Both the position numbers and the translations under genes were made by a program. From Prescottella agglutinans (GTDB lineage Bacteria; Actinomycetota; Actinomycetes; Mycobacteriales; Mycobacteriaceae), in NCBI RefSeq assembly GCF_004011865.1, contig NZ_RKLP01000006.1:295273-359272 (forward strand): DNA of 64,000 nucleotides, read 5' to 3'. The first letter of the stretch is position 1. Every line of letters begins with the position of its first letter. Positions 1 to 8,681 of the stretch are shown here, in pieces. The notes under the pieces were generated by a model. It had not been told where the DNA came from and did not search any database. It worked only from the letters and a program-made list of their open reading frames with translations.

Positions 1-1
1 G

Positions 2-2572
2 GTGTACGGGTTCACGTCGATGCTGATCAACCTGCTGCGCGACGAGCAACCGACGCACGTCGCGGCCGCGTTCGACGTCTCACGGCAGACCTTCCGCGCC
101 GAGGCGTTCCCCGAGTACAAGGCGAATCGCAGCAAGACCCCGGACGAGTTCAAGGGGCAGGTCGAGATCACCAAGGACGTCCTGGGCGCCATGGGCATCC
201 CGGTGATGGCGATCGAGGGCTACGAGGCCGACGACATCATCGCTACGCTCACCACGCAGGCCACCGCGCTGGGCTACCGCGTGCTCGTCGTGACCGGCGA
301 CCGGGACTCGCTGCAGTTGGTCACCGACGACGTCACCGTGCTCTACCCGCGCAAGGGTGTCTCCGACCTCACCCGCTTCACGCCGGCGGCGGTCGAGGAG
401 AAGTACGGCCTCACTCCGCAGCAGTATCCGGACTACGCGGCGCTGCGTGGCGACCCGAGCGACAACCTCCCCGGCATCCCTGGCGTCGGCGAGAAGACCG
501 CGGCCAAGTGGATCCGCGAGTACGGCTCGTTCGAGAACCTGGTGAACGAGGTCGACAAGGTGAAGGGCAAGGTGGGCGAGTCGCTGCGGGCGAACCTGCC
601 CGCCGTGGTCCTCAACCGCCAGCTCACCGAGATGGTGCGCGACGTCGCGCTGCCGTACACCCCGGACCAGTTGGCGCTGGCGCCGTGGGACCGCGAACGC
701 ATCCACGCGCTGTTCGACGACCTCGAGTTCAAGGTGCTGCGGGACCGGCTGTTCGCGACGCTCAGCTCCGCCGAGCCGGAAGCCGAGGAGGGCTTCGAGG
801 TGCGCGGCCGGGCGCTGGCGCCGGGCGAGGTCGCGGCGTGGATCGCCGAGCACGCGTCGACGGGGGAGCGGCACGGGCTGTCCGTGGTCGGCGCCGGCAC
901 GCCGTACGGCGGCGACGTCACGGCCGTCGCGATCGCAGCCTCCGACGGGGAGGGTGCCTACATCTCGACCACCGCCGCGACGCCCGAGGACGAGGCCGCG
1001 CTGGTGGCCTGGCTCGCCGATCCGCAGCAGCCGAAGGCGCTGCACGAAGCCAAGCGCGCCATGCACGCGCTGTGGGGACGCGGGTGGACCCTCGCCGGCC
1101 TGACCAGCGACACGGCGCTCGCGGCGTACCTCGTGCGTCCGGGACAGCGCAGCTTCAACCTCGACGACCTGTCGCTGCGCTACCTCAAGCGTGAGCTGCG
1201 TGTGGAAGAGTCGGGGCAGCAACAGCTTTCGCTGTTGGACGACGAAGAGGCGGCGGACGCCGAAGCGGCCGAGGGCGAGATCCTGCGCGCGCGTGCGGTC
1301 GTCGACCTGGCCGCCGCGCTGGACACCGAGCTGGCCGACATCGAGGCGACCGGGCTGCTGGCCGACATGGAGCTGCCGCTGCTGACGGTGCTCGCTGAGC
1401 TCGAAGCCACGGGCATCGCTGTCGACAGCGGGCACCTGCACGATCTGCAGTCGACGTTCGCGGCGCGGGTCGCGGAGGCCGCGGACGCCGCCTACGAGGT
1501 GATCGGCAAGCAGATCAACCTCGGTTCGCCGAAGCAGCTGCAGGTGGTGCTCTTCGACGAGCTCGACATGCCCAAGACCAAGAAGACGAAGACCGGGTAC
1601 ACCACCGACGCCGACGCGTTGCAGTCGCTGTTCGAGAAGACCCAGCACCCGTTCCTCGAGCACCTGCTGGCGCACCGCGACGCGACGCGGCTGAAGGTGA
1701 CGGTCGACGGCCTGCTCAAGACAGTCGCCGAGGACGGCCGGATCCACACCACGTTCAACCAGACCGTGGCGGCCACGGGTCGGCTGTCGTCGACCGAGCC
1801 GAACCTGCAGAACATTCCGGTCCGCACCGACGCCGGCCGGCAGATCCGCGACGGCTTCGTCGTCGGCGAGGGTTTCGAGACGCTCCTCACCGCGGACTAC
1901 AGCCAGATCGAGATGCGCATCATGGCGCACCTCTCGCGCGACGAGGGGCTGATCGAGGCGTTCAACACCGGCGAGGACCTGCACAGCTTCGTCGGCTCGC
2001 GGGCGTTCGGGGTGCCGATCGAGGAGGTCACGCCGGAGCTGCGGCGGCGCGTGAAGGCGATGTCGTACGGCCTGGCGTACGGGTTGAGCGCGTTCGGGCT
2101 CGCCGCGCAGCTCAAGATCTCTACCGAGGAGGCCCGGCAGCAGATGGAAGCGTACTTCGCGCGCTTCGGCGGCGTCCGCGACTACCTGCACGAGGTCGTC
2201 GAGCAGGCCCGCAAGGTCGGCTACACCGAGACGCTGTTCGGTCGGCGCCGCTACCTGCCCGACCTCAACAGCGACAACCGGCAGCGCCGCGAGGTCGCCG
2301 AGCGGGCCGCGCTCAACGCGCCCATCCAGGGCACGGCCGCCGACATCATCAAGGTTGCGATGATCGACGTGCAGCGGGCGCTGCAGGGGGCCGGGCTGAA
2401 GTCGCGGATGCTGCTGCAGGTCCACGACGAACTGGTGCTCGAGGTCGCGACCGGCGAACGCGACGCGGTGGAGGCGTTGGTGCGCGACAAGATGGCGTCC
2501 GCGATCGAACTGTCGGTCCCGCTCGAGGTGTCGGTCGGCACCGGACGCAGCTGGGACGCCGCCGCGCACTGA
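2..2572 (+). CDS. polA: DNA polymerase I, 5' end cut off by the window edge
   Basis: DNA polymerase I fills gaps and removes RNA primers during replication and excision repair. About 856 residues are visible and the frame is open to the left edge; mycobacterial PolA is about 904 residues, so some 40-50 N-terminal residues are missing and the GTG at position 2 is an internal Val. The N-terminal part is the 5'-nuclease domain (EGYEADDIIA, VTGDRDSLQL, GDPSDNLPGIPGVGEKTA). The middle resembles the proofreading domain but shows no clear catalytic acidic set, as usual in actinobacteria. The C-terminal polymerase domain has motif A (DYSQIEMRIMAHLS), the O-helix region (RRRVKAMSYGLAYG) and motif C (QVHDELVLEV). 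The next gene converges on it. Confidence 0.98.
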   Translation: MYGFTSMLINLLRDEQPTHVAAAFDVSRQTFRAEAFPEYKANRSKTPDEFKGQVEITKDVLGAMGIPVMAIEGYEADDIIATLTTQATALGYRVLVVTGDRDSLQLVTDDVTVLYPRKGVSDLTRFTPAAVEEKYGLTPQQYPDYAALRGDPSDNLPGIPGVGEKTAAKWIREYGSFENLVNEVDKVKGKVGESLRANLPAVVLNRQLTEMVRDVALPYTPDQLALAPWDRERIHALFDDLEFKVLRDRLFATLSSAEPEAEEGFEVRGRALAPGEVAAWIAEHASTGERHGLSVVGAGTPYGGDVTAVAIAASDGEGAYISTTAATPEDEAALVAWLADPQQPKALHEAKRAMHALWGRGWTLAGLTSDTALAAYLVRPGQRSFNLDDLSLRYLKRELRVEESGQQQLSLLDDEEAADAEAAEGEILRARAVVDLAAALDTELADIEATGLLADMELPLLTVLAELEATGIAVDSGHLHDLQSTFAARVAEAADAAYEVIGKQINLGSPKQLQVVLFDELDMPKTKKTKTGYTTDADALQSLFEKTQHPFLEHLLAHRDATRLKVTVDGLLKTVAEDGRIHTTFNQTVAATGRLSSTEPNLQNIPVRTDAGRQIRDGFVVGEGFETLLTADYSQIEMRIMAHLSRDEGLIEAFNTGEDLHSFVGSRAFGVPIEEVTPELRRRVKAMSYGLAYGLSAFGLAAQLKISTEEARQQMEAYFARFGGVRDYLHEVVEQARKVGYTETLFGRRRYLPDLNSDNRQRREVAERAALNAPIQGTAADIIKVAMIDVQRALQGAGLKSRMLLQVHDELVLEVATGERDAVEALVRDKMASAIELSVPLEVSVGTGRSWDAAAH

Positions 2573-2619
2573 CTCGTGCGCGGGACGGCGTCCCAGTGGA
2601 TGCTGCGATCAGTCGTCGC

Positions 2620-2991
2620 TCAGTTGCCGGCCGGTGACTGGGCGGCGATCTCCTCGCGGACCGCGTCCATGTCGAGGGCCTTCACCTGAGTGATCAGATC
2701 CTCGAGTGCGGCGGGCGGCAGCGCACCGGCCTGGTTGAACACGAGGATGCCGTCACGGAAGGCCATGATGGTCGGGATCGATCGGATCCCGGCGCCAGCA
2801 GCGAACTCCTGCTCGGCCTCGGTGTCCATCTTGCCGTGGACGATGTCGGCGTGCTTCTCCGACGAGGCCTCGAAGGTGGGTGCGAAGGAGCGGCACGGGC
2901 CGCACCACGACGCCCAGAAGTCGACGAGGACGATGTCGTTGTCCTCGATGGTCTGCTTGAAGTTCTGCTGGGTCAGGGTCTGGGTAGCCAC
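2620..2991 (-). CDS. trxA: Thioredoxin
   Basis: A 123-residue cytoplasmic thioredoxin that reduces protein disulfides. The active site WCGPC is at about residues 29-33, preceded by the usual LVDFWAS strand; the cis-Pro segment IRSIPTIMAF follows at about 69-78. A short acidic tail extends beyond the fold. The GTG start at 2991 is chosen because GGAAAGGA lies about 7 bases before it and because longer reading upstream in the same frame is low-complexity and non-homologous. There is no signal peptide. It converges with polA and lies downstream of the 2H phosphoesterase on the same strand, 110 bases apart. Whether it is the main thioredoxin or a paralogue cannot be told here. Confidence 0.95.
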   Translation of the reverse strand: MATQTLTQQNFKQTIEDNDIVLVDFWASWCGPCRSFAPTFEASSEKHADIVHGKMDTEAEQEFAAGAGIRSIPTIMAFRDGILVFNQAGALPPAALEDLITQVKALDMDAVREEIAAQSPAGN

Positions 2992-3101
2992 GAAGGGTCC
3001 TTTCCGGGGAGTTGGTCGGATGTCTGGTCCGTTGGCCAGTGCAACGCTCCCGCCTCGGGAATTCTTCCGCATGCCCGATTCGAGCGGTTCCGCGGTTCCT
3101 G

Positions 3102-3629
3102 TCACGGACGGCGGGTGATCCGCCACTCCCGCTTGGCGACCGAATCCCAGCGTCGGACGCCGTCGGACGTGCCGACCACGTCGCGATTTCCGGCGCGTGT
3201 GACCACGACGGCAGTGCCGAGGTCGGTCGCCTGGATCCGTCGGGACAGCGTCACGTGCGGCGTCCACTCGCCGGGCACGATGTGCGGGGGCACGCCCTCG
3301 CAGTCCATCATCAGTTCGTAGACGATGCGCTGCAGCGTCAGGAGTTCGGTGGTCGGCACGACCAGCCGGGCCAACGTGAGACGGCGGCCCCCGAACACCA
3401 CCACCCCGCCCAGGCGCAGTGGCAGCGGCGCCGACGGCAGTTCCCGCACGAGGGCGGCGTCGACGTCGGGCGGTATCCGGCTCGCCACCCCCAGCGTGAC
3501 GTGCGGCCGATTCGATTCGGCGGTGATGCGGTCCTGGCTGGGCAGGCGCGCGGCGGAGAGGCGGCGCCACTCGGCTCGTACGGTCGCGTCGACGTCACTG
3601 TCGAGAAGCAACTCCACGGACTGGACCAT
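3102..3629 (-). CDS. 2'-5' RNA ligase / 2H phosphoesterase family protein
   Basis: A 175-residue protein with the two HxT motifs that define the 2H phosphoesterase (LigT/ThpR, 2'-5' RNA ligase) superfamily: RPHVTLGV near residue 42 and TPHVTLSR near residue 122. Family members act on 2',5' or cyclic phosphodiester bonds in RNA or nucleotides; the substrate of this one is unknown. The spacing of the two motifs, about 80 residues, fits the internal duplication of the fold. The ATG at 3629 has no convincing Shine-Dalgarno sequence and lies only 20 bases from the divergent dehydrogenase start, so a leaderless or very short leader is likely. Confidence 0.85.
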   Translation of the reverse strand: MVQSVELLLDSDVDATVRAEWRRLSAARLPSQDRITAESNRPHVTLGVASRIPPDVDAALVRELPSAPLPLRLGGVVVFGGRRLTLARLVVPTTELLTLQRIVYELMMDCEGVPPHIVPGEWTPHVTLSRRIQATDLGTAVVVTRAGNRDVVGTSDGVRRWDSVAKREWRITRRP

Positions 3630-3649
3630 CGTGAGTAAATAATGGACCG
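3630..3649. promoter_or_regulatory. 20-base divergent promoter region between 2H phosphoesterase and dehydrogenase
   Basis: The start codons of two divergent genes are separated by only 20 bases, and the core (TAAATAAT at 3636-3643) is strikingly AT-rich for this genome. On the plus strand AATAAT ends six bases before the ATG at 3650, the spacing expected of a -10 box driving a leaderless mRNA. On the minus strand CATTAT is the nearest -10-like hexamer. Neither gene has a Shine-Dalgarno sequence. Confidence 0.5.
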
Positions 3650-4747
3650 ATGGGGAGCCCTAGTACAGACGACGTGCGGAATCCACGGATCGGTTTGTTG
3701 CAGGGCGACGGCATCGGGCGGGAGATCGTCCCCGCGACCAGAGACGTCGTCGACGCGGCGATGGCCGCGGTGGGACTGCCGGAGGTCGACTGGGTCCCGC
3801 TGCCGATCGGATTCGACGCCATCCCCACCTACGGCACCCCCACCCCGGAGCACACGCTCGTCGAACTGGCCGAACTCGACTCGTGGATCCTCGGCCCCCA
3901 CGACAGCGCGTCCTACCCCGAGCCGTTCCAGATGCAACTGACCCCGGGCGGCGCGATCCGCAAGCGGTTCGACCTCTACGCGAACATCCGGCCCGCGCGC
4001 ACCCTGCCCGGGGTGCGCGCGGTGTCGCCGCGCATGGACCTGGTGATCGTCCGGGAGAACACCGAGGGCTTCTACGCCGATCGGAACATGTTCGCCGGCA
4101 GCGGCGAGTTCATGCCCACCCCGGACGTCGCGATGGCCGTGGGCGTCGTCACCCGGCAGGCGTGTGAACGCATCGCCCACACCGCCTTCGAGCTGGCCCG
4201 ACGCCGCCGCCAGCGGGTCACGGTGGTGCACAAGGCCAATGTCCTCTCGACCACGACCGGGCTGTTCCGGGACGTCTGCCGGGAGGTCGGGCAGCACTAT
4301 CCCGACGTCGTGCTCGACGACGAGCACGTCGACGCGATGGCCGCGCACCTGGTGCGCCGCGGCGAGGAGTACGACGTCATCGTCACCGAGAACATGTTCG
4401 GCGACATCCTGTCCGACCTCGCGGGGGAGCTGTCCGGCTCGCTCGGGACCGCGGCGTCCATCAACGCGTCCGAGGTGAAGGCGATGGCGCAGGCCGCGCA
4501 CGGGGCGGCCCCGGACATCTCCGGCCGCAACCGCGCCAACCCGACCGCGCTCATCCTGTCGGCGGCGATGCTCCTCGAGTGGCTCGGTTCCACACGGCAC
4601 GAGGCGGGGTTGGCCGCCGCGGCGGTGCGGATCCGCAGCGCTGTCGAACGGACCGTCGAGGCAGGTGTCGCCACCGCCGACCTCGGCGGACTGGCGTCGA
4701 CGAGCGAGTTCACCGAATCGGTGATCGCGCGGGTGTTTCGACGATGA
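3650..4747 (+). CDS. Isocitrate/isopropylmalate dehydrogenase family protein
   Basis: A 365-residue NAD(P)-dependent beta-decarboxylating dehydrogenase, the family that includes isopropylmalate, isocitrate and tartrate dehydrogenases. The N-terminal LLQGDGIGREIV is the usual first strand and turn. Substrate-binding arginines lie in IRKRFDLYANIRPAR and in VIVRENTEGFYADR. The metal/cofactor region is ITENMFGDILSDLAGELSGSLG-like, read as TENMFGDILSDLAGELSGS. The leucine-pathway LeuB is normally elsewhere in these genomes, so a tartrate-dehydrogenase-like or other secondary substrate is as likely as isopropylmalate; the sequence alone does not decide. The start at ATG 3650 fits a leaderless transcript. 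It stands alone, 99 bases before the ABC importer genes. Confidence 0.88.
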   Translation: MGSPSTDDVRNPRIGLLQGDGIGREIVPATRDVVDAAMAAVGLPEVDWVPLPIGFDAIPTYGTPTPEHTLVELAELDSWILGPHDSASYPEPFQMQLTPGGAIRKRFDLYANIRPARTLPGVRAVSPRMDLVIVRENTEGFYADRNMFAGSGEFMPTPDVAMAVGVVTRQACERIAHTAFELARRRRQRVTVVHKANVLSTTTGLFRDVCREVGQHYPDVVLDDEHVDAMAAHLVRRGEEYDVIVTENMFGDILSDLAGELSGSLGTAASINASEVKAMAQAAHGAAPDISGRNRANPTALILSAAMLLEWLGSTRHEAGLAAAAVRIRSAVERTVEAGVATADLGGLASTSEFTESVIARVFRR

Positions 4748-4846
4748 CCAAGATCGATTTTCGCGGACCATGATCGACTTCTTCACCGGTGGGTCGAACC
4801 AGTAGGGTTTCGGGGTCCAAAAGGCCGGAGATGGGAGGAGTGACCG

Positions 4847-5773
4847 ATGTTCGGACGAGTGGCCGCCGCCACCGGCGGTCGGCGAACACGGTCGGTCCGA
4901 ACGGTCGTCGGTGCCTTGCTGGCGCTGATCGCGTTGACGGCGACCGGGTGCGTCAGGAACAACGAGGGCCTCGTTCCGGTGCTGCCGCCGATCGACGTCC
5001 ACCCCGTCGACGCGATCGCCGCTCAACTGCCGCCCGAGATCGCCGCGGCCGGTCGCCTGCGCGTCGGTACCAACCCGCCGTACGCGCCCAACGAGTTCAA
5101 GGACGAGGACGGGACGATCGTCGGATTCGACGTCGACCTCCTGACTGCCGCGGCGGCGGTCCTCGGCCTGACGCTCGACGTCAAGGAAACCGACTTCGAC
5201 AAGATCATTCCCGCTGTGCAGGCGGGAACCCTGGACGTCGGCATGTCGTCGTTCACCGACACGCTCGAACGCGAGAAGTCCGTGGACTTCGTCACCTACT
5301 TCAGCTCCGGCGTGCAGTGGGCGCAACGGGCGGGGGACGACGTCGACCCCGACAACGCCTGTGGGCTGCGCGTCGGCGTGCAGACGACCACCATCGAGGA
5401 CATCGACGAGGTGCCGGCCAAGAGCGCGGCCTGCGAAGCCGCCGGTAGACCGCCGATCCGGAAGGTCAAGTACGACAGCCAGGACGATGCCGCGAACGCG
5501 CTGATCCTGGGCCGCGTCGACGCGCTGTCGGCCGATTCGCCGGTCACCGCGTACGCGATCAAGCGCAGCAACGGGCGCCTCGTGCCGGCGGGCGGAGTGT
5601 ACGACGCAAGCCCCTACGGGTGGGTGATCGCGAAGGACTCGCCCCTCGGCCCGGTCCTGCAGCAGGCCCTGCAGTACCTCATCGACGGAGGCCAGTATCG
5701 CGCGATTGCCGAGGCGTGGGGCGTCGAAGCGGGAATCATCGAAACGTCGGTCGTCAACGGCGCCACGCAGTGA
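4847..5773 (+). CDS. ABC transporter substrate-binding lipoprotein, polar amino-acid type
   Basis: A 308-residue periplasmic-type binding protein of the glutamine/polar amino-acid family (SBP_bac_3). A signal peptide with a twin-arginine-like basic N-region and hydrophobic core ends in the lipobox LTATGC, with Cys35 as the likely lipidated residue, so it is anchored outside the membrane. The binding core begins AAGRLRVGTNPPYAPNEF; GFDVDLLTAAA and GTLDVGMSSFTDTLERE follow as usual for the family. GGAGGAGTGACCG lies before the ATG. It is the first gene of a three-gene importer operon with the permease and ATPase. The ligand (Glu, Gln, Asp, Arg or similar) cannot be read from sequence. Confidence 0.93.
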   Translation: MFGRVAAATGGRRTRSVRTVVGALLALIALTATGCVRNNEGLVPVLPPIDVHPVDAIAAQLPPEIAAAGRLRVGTNPPYAPNEFKDEDGTIVGFDVDLLTAAAAVLGLTLDVKETDFDKIIPAVQAGTLDVGMSSFTDTLEREKSVDFVTYFSSGVQWAQRAGDDVDPDNACGLRVGVQTTTIEDIDEVPAKSAACEAAGRPPIRKVKYDSQDDAANALILGRVDALSADSPVTAYAIKRSNGRLVPAGGVYDASPYGWVIAKDSPLGPVLQQALQYLIDGGQYRAIAEAWGVEAGIIETSVVNGATQ

Positions 5774-5793
5774 GCACGGGAGAGGGAACGGTC

Positions 5794-6732
5794 ATGCCAG
5801 CCAACGAGAGTCGGCCACCGGACATGGCGGCCGAGCCGGAGCCGATCAAGGCGGTCCCGCTGCGGCACCCCGGGCGGTGGATCGCGGCGGTGATCGTGGT
5901 CGGGCTGTTGGGGCTGTTCGTCTACGGGGCCGCCACCAACGAAGCCTTCCACTGGGACGTGTACCGCCAGTACCTGTTCGACGCGCGGATCACCGAGGCC
6001 GCCTGGAAGACGATCCAGCTCACGGTGCTGGCGATGACGATCGCGATCGTGCTCGGCGTACTGCTCGCCGTCATGCGATTGTCGCCCAATCCCGTGCTCC
6101 GATCCGCCGCCTGGGTCTACCTGTGGGTGTTCCGCGGTACGCCGGTCTACGTCCAGTTGGTGCTGTGGGGGTTGTTCCCGGTCATCTACCAGACGATCAC
6201 CCTGGGCATCCCGTTCGGACCCCAGTTCGTGCACCTCGACATCAAGACCCTCGAGGCGGCTTTCCTGTTCGCGGTGATCGGACTGGCCCTCAACGAGGCC
6301 GCGTACATGGCCGAGATCGTCCGGGCCGGCGTCGGCTCGGTGAACGAGGGCCAGATCGAGGCATCGACCGCGCTCGGGATGTCGTGGTCGCAGACCATGC
6401 GCCGTACCGTGCTGCCGCAGGCGATGCGGGTGATCATCCCGCCGACGGGCAACGAACTGATCAGCATGCTCAAGACCACGTCGCTGGTCGTGGCCGTGCC
6501 GTACAGCGGTGAACTGTACGGACGGGCCCGCGACATCTCCGGCGCCAACTTCTACCCGGTGCCGCTCCTGCTGGTCGCGTCCACGTGGTACCTGGCCATC
6601 ACCAGCATCCTGATGATCGGTCAGTACTACATCGAGCGGCACTACTCGAAGGGCGTCTCGCGAACCCTCACCGCCGGGCAGCTGCAGGCCCTCGCGGAGG
6701 CGCAGCGCAGCGACGAAGGCGGTGCGCAGTGA
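5794..6732 (+). CDS. Amino-acid ABC transporter permease
   Basis: A 312-residue inner-membrane permease of the His/Glu/Gln/Arg/opine family. A short basic N-terminus precedes a first helix ([18 protein letters not shown]). The core of several helices carries the EAA loop read as [20 protein letters not shown], which docks on the ATPase. [17 protein letters not shown] is characteristic of this subfamily. The ATG at 5794 has AGAGGG about eight bases upstream; an alternative GTG at 5770 would overlap the binding-protein stop in a GTGA arrangement and add eight residues. The stop overlaps the ATPase start by 4 bases, so the two are translationally coupled. With one permease gene, the channel is probably a homodimer. 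Confidence 0.92.
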   Translation: MPANESRPPDMAAEPEPIKAVPLRHPGRWIAAVIVVGLLGLFVYGAATNEAFHWDVYRQYLFDARITEAAWKTIQLTVLAMTIAIVLGVLLAVMRLSPNPVLRSAAWVYLWVFRGTPVYVQLVLWGLFPVIYQTITLGIPFGPQFVHLDIKTLEAAFLFAVIGLALNEAAYMAEIVRAGVGSVNEGQIEASTALGMSWSQTMRRTVLPQAMRVIIPPTGNELISMLKTTSLVVAVPYSGELYGRARDISGANFYPVPLLLVASTWYLAITSILMIGQYYIERHYSKGVSRTLTAGQLQALAEAQRSDEGGAQ

Positions 6733-7493
6733 CGACGCCGATGGTCCGCGCCGAGCGGGTCTGCAAGAACTACGGCGCCCTGAAGGTGCTGCGGGGGATC
6801 TCCCTCGAGATCGATCGCGGACAGGTGCTGTGCCTCATCGGACCGTCCGGTTCGGGCAAGTCGACGTTCCTGCGCTGCATCAATCATCTCGAGCAGGTCA
6901 ACGCCGGCCGTCTGTACGTCGACGGCGAACTGGTGGGCTACGCGGAACGTGGCGGCAAGCTGTACGAGCTGAGCCCCCGTGCGGCGGCCCGACAACGGCG
7001 CGACATCGGGATGGTGTTCCAACACTTCAACCTGTTCCCGCATCGAACCGCGCTGGAGAACATCATCGAAGCGCCCATGCAGGTGAAGAAGGTGCCGCGG
7101 GCCAAGGCGATCGAGCGCGCCCGGGACCTGCTCGATCGGGTGGGGCTCGTGGAGAAGGCCGATGCCTACCCGGCGCAACTGTCGGGCGGGCAGCAGCAGC
7201 GGGTCGCCATCGCCCGGGCGCTGGCGATGGATCCCAAGCTCATGCTGTTCGACGAACCCACCTCGGCGCTCGACCCCGAACTGGTCGGTGAGGTGCTGGG
7301 CGTGATGAAGCAACTCGCGAAGGACGGCATGACGATGGTCGTCGTCACCCACGAGATGGGTTTCGCGCGCGAGGTCGCCGACCAGTTGGTCTTCATGGAC
7401 GGAGGCGTCGTCGTGGAGGCCGGTGTACCCCAGGAACTGCTGGCGAACCCGCAGCAGGAGAGGACGAAGGCGTTCCTGTCGAAACTGCTGTGA
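6729..7493 (+). CDS. Amino-acid ABC transporter ATP-binding protein
   Basis: A 254-residue ATPase subunit that powers the importer. Walker A is GPSGSGKST (about 38-46), the Q-loop is [11 protein letters not shown], the signature is LSGGQQQR, Walker B is [12 protein letters not shown] and the switch His is in [10 protein letters not shown]. These match the GlnQ/HisP group. It has a small insertion after Walker A ([13 protein letters not shown]) that is seen in related actinobacterial GlnQ-like proteins. The GTG start overlaps the permease TGA by 4 bases. It is the last gene of the operon; the next gene is on the other strand 19 bases away, with no obvious terminator between. Confidence 0.95.
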   Translation: MTTPMVRAERVCKNYGALKVLRGISLEIDRGQVLCLIGPSGSGKSTFLRCINHLEQVNAGRLYVDGELVGYAERGGKLYELSPRAAARQRRDIGMVFQHFNLFPHRTALENIIEAPMQVKKVPRAKAIERARDLLDRVGLVEKADAYPAQLSGGQQQRVAIARALAMDPKLMLFDEPTSALDPELVGEVLGVMKQLAKDGMTMVVVTHEMGFAREVADQLVFMDGGVVVEAGVPQELLANPQQERTKAFLSKLL

Positions 7494-7512
7494 CGGCTGT
7501 GACCGCCGTGCG

Positions 7513-8361
7513 TCAGGCCGGTTTGCGGGTGACGAAGATCGCGGTGCCCGGGAACAGCTGACCGCGCAGCGGGCTCCACTGCCCCCACTCGCGGTCGAGC
7601 CATTCGGGCCACTCGGGCTCGATGATGTCGCGCACCTCGAGGCCCGCGCCGACAGCCTCGCGGACTCGATCGCCGATGGTGCGGTGGTGCTCGACGTACG
7701 TCGGTACCCCGTCGTTGTCGACCTCGACGTACGGCGTCCGGTCGAAGTACGGGAGCGTCGCGGTCAGTCCGCCGGGGCCCGGGTCGTCCGGGAAGATCCA
7801 TCGGATCGGGTGGTTGACGGCGAACACCCACAGGCCGCCCGGGCGCAGCACTCGTGCCACCTCCCGCATCACCTGAGCGGAATCCGCGACGAACGGAACC
7901 GCACCGAAAGCCGAACATGCGTGGTCGAAGCTCTCGTCGGCGAAGGGCAGCGCTTCCGCGCCGGCCTGGACGAGGGGGACACGCGGGCCCCCGCGTTCCA
8001 TCGCCTCGACCCCGCGCCGGAGCATGCCCATCGAGATGTCGAGTCCGACGACCTCGGTGCCCTGGCCGGCGAGCCAGCGCGCACACGGGGCCGAACCGCA
8101 GCCGACCTCGAGGATCCGCTTGCCGGCGACGTCGCCGAGCAGCTGGACATCGCCCTCGTGGAGGCCTTCCGGGCACCACACGAACTCGCCGTCGGCCGAA
8201 TCGACGCCGAGGAACTCGCCGTGCGTGCGGTGGTAGTCGTCGGCGTCGGCGTCCCACCATGCGCGGCTGGCGCGCTCGCTCGCCTCTGTTCCGATGCGAG
8301 TGCGGGTCACCCCGCTTGTGCCGAGGACGGAGATGGCGGCGGCGTGACGATCGTCGGACAT
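7513..8361 (-). CDS. Class I SAM-dependent methyltransferase
   Basis: A 282-residue methyltransferase of the UbiE/Methyltransf_11 type. Motif I, which binds SAM, is RILEVGCGSAPCARWL at about residues 82-97; motif II is VVGLDISMGML; the post-motif VLRPGGLWVFAVNHP is also clear. The N-terminus carries SERASRAWWDADADDYHRTHG, a segment typical of a subfamily in actinobacteria. The substrate is unknown. It is transcribed away from rpsA, with about 320 bases between their start codons, and converges on the amino-acid importer. In this group such a gene is often found beside rpsA, but no functional link is established. Confidence 0.88.
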   Translation of the reverse strand: MSDDRHAAAISVLGTSGVTRTRIGTEASERASRAWWDADADDYHRTHGEFLGVDSADGEFVWCPEGLHEGDVQLLGDVAGKRILEVGCGSAPCARWLAGQGTEVVGLDISMGMLRRGVEAMERGGPRVPLVQAGAEALPFADESFDHACSAFGAVPFVADSAQVMREVARVLRPGGLWVFAVNHPIRWIFPDDPGPGGLTATLPYFDRTPYVEVDNDGVPTYVEHHRTIGDRVREAVGAGLEVRDIIEPEWPEWLDREWGQWSPLRGQLFPGTAIFVTRKPA

Positions 8362-8460
8362 GCTGTCAGCGTAGAGTCCGCCGGGGCGCGCGGAACCGCG
8401 AGACCCCCAGATGCATCGGTGGTGGAACCGCCAGGTGAACCGATCGCCTGTCGGCAGGGT

Positions 8461-8490
8461 TTGCCCAGCTAGCCGAAGGTCGCGTACCCT
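8461..8490 (+). promoter_or_regulatory. Probable rpsA promoter
   Basis: TTGCCC at 8461-8466 and TACCCT at 8485-8490 are separated by 18 bases, a good match to the actinobacterial housekeeping pattern (TTGnnn and TAnnnT). Transcription from about 8497 would give rpsA a leader of some 185 bases. The rest of the 320-base gap 8362-8681 contains the hairpin listed separately and no further gene. Confidence 0.5.
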
Positions 8491-8576
8491 GTTGCTCGCG
8501 AGTGTCTTCGGTGCAGTTCCTCGCCGGTCGGAGTTTCGATCGACAGGGTCGCGCCGGAGCCTCGTGGTGGTCTGGA

Positions 8577-8624
8577 AGACCGGGCGATTCCGGCGTCGAG
8601 TCGGAATCTAACGCATTCCGGTCT
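8577..8624 (+). promoter_or_regulatory. Nested hairpin in the rpsA leader
   Basis: The outer arms AGACCGG (8577-8583) and CCGGTCT (8618-8624) are perfectly complementary. An inner stem is formed by GATTCCG (8586-8592) and CGGAATC (8602-8608). The structure ends 57 bases before the rpsA ATG. Ribosomal protein S1 represses its own mRNA through a structured leader in Escherichia coli; this may be an analogous control element, which is inference. Confidence 0.5.
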
Positions 8625-8681
8625 GCCTGTCTGACAGAACGCCATCAACCGACTAACAACCCGTCCGGAGCAACTCAACAC

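Noticed and set aside
80..2569. Open frame of 829 codons antisense to polA
   Set aside because: It mirrors the GC-rich third-position pattern of polA, is Arg/Val/Asp-rich and matches no family; polA itself has all its catalytic motifs.
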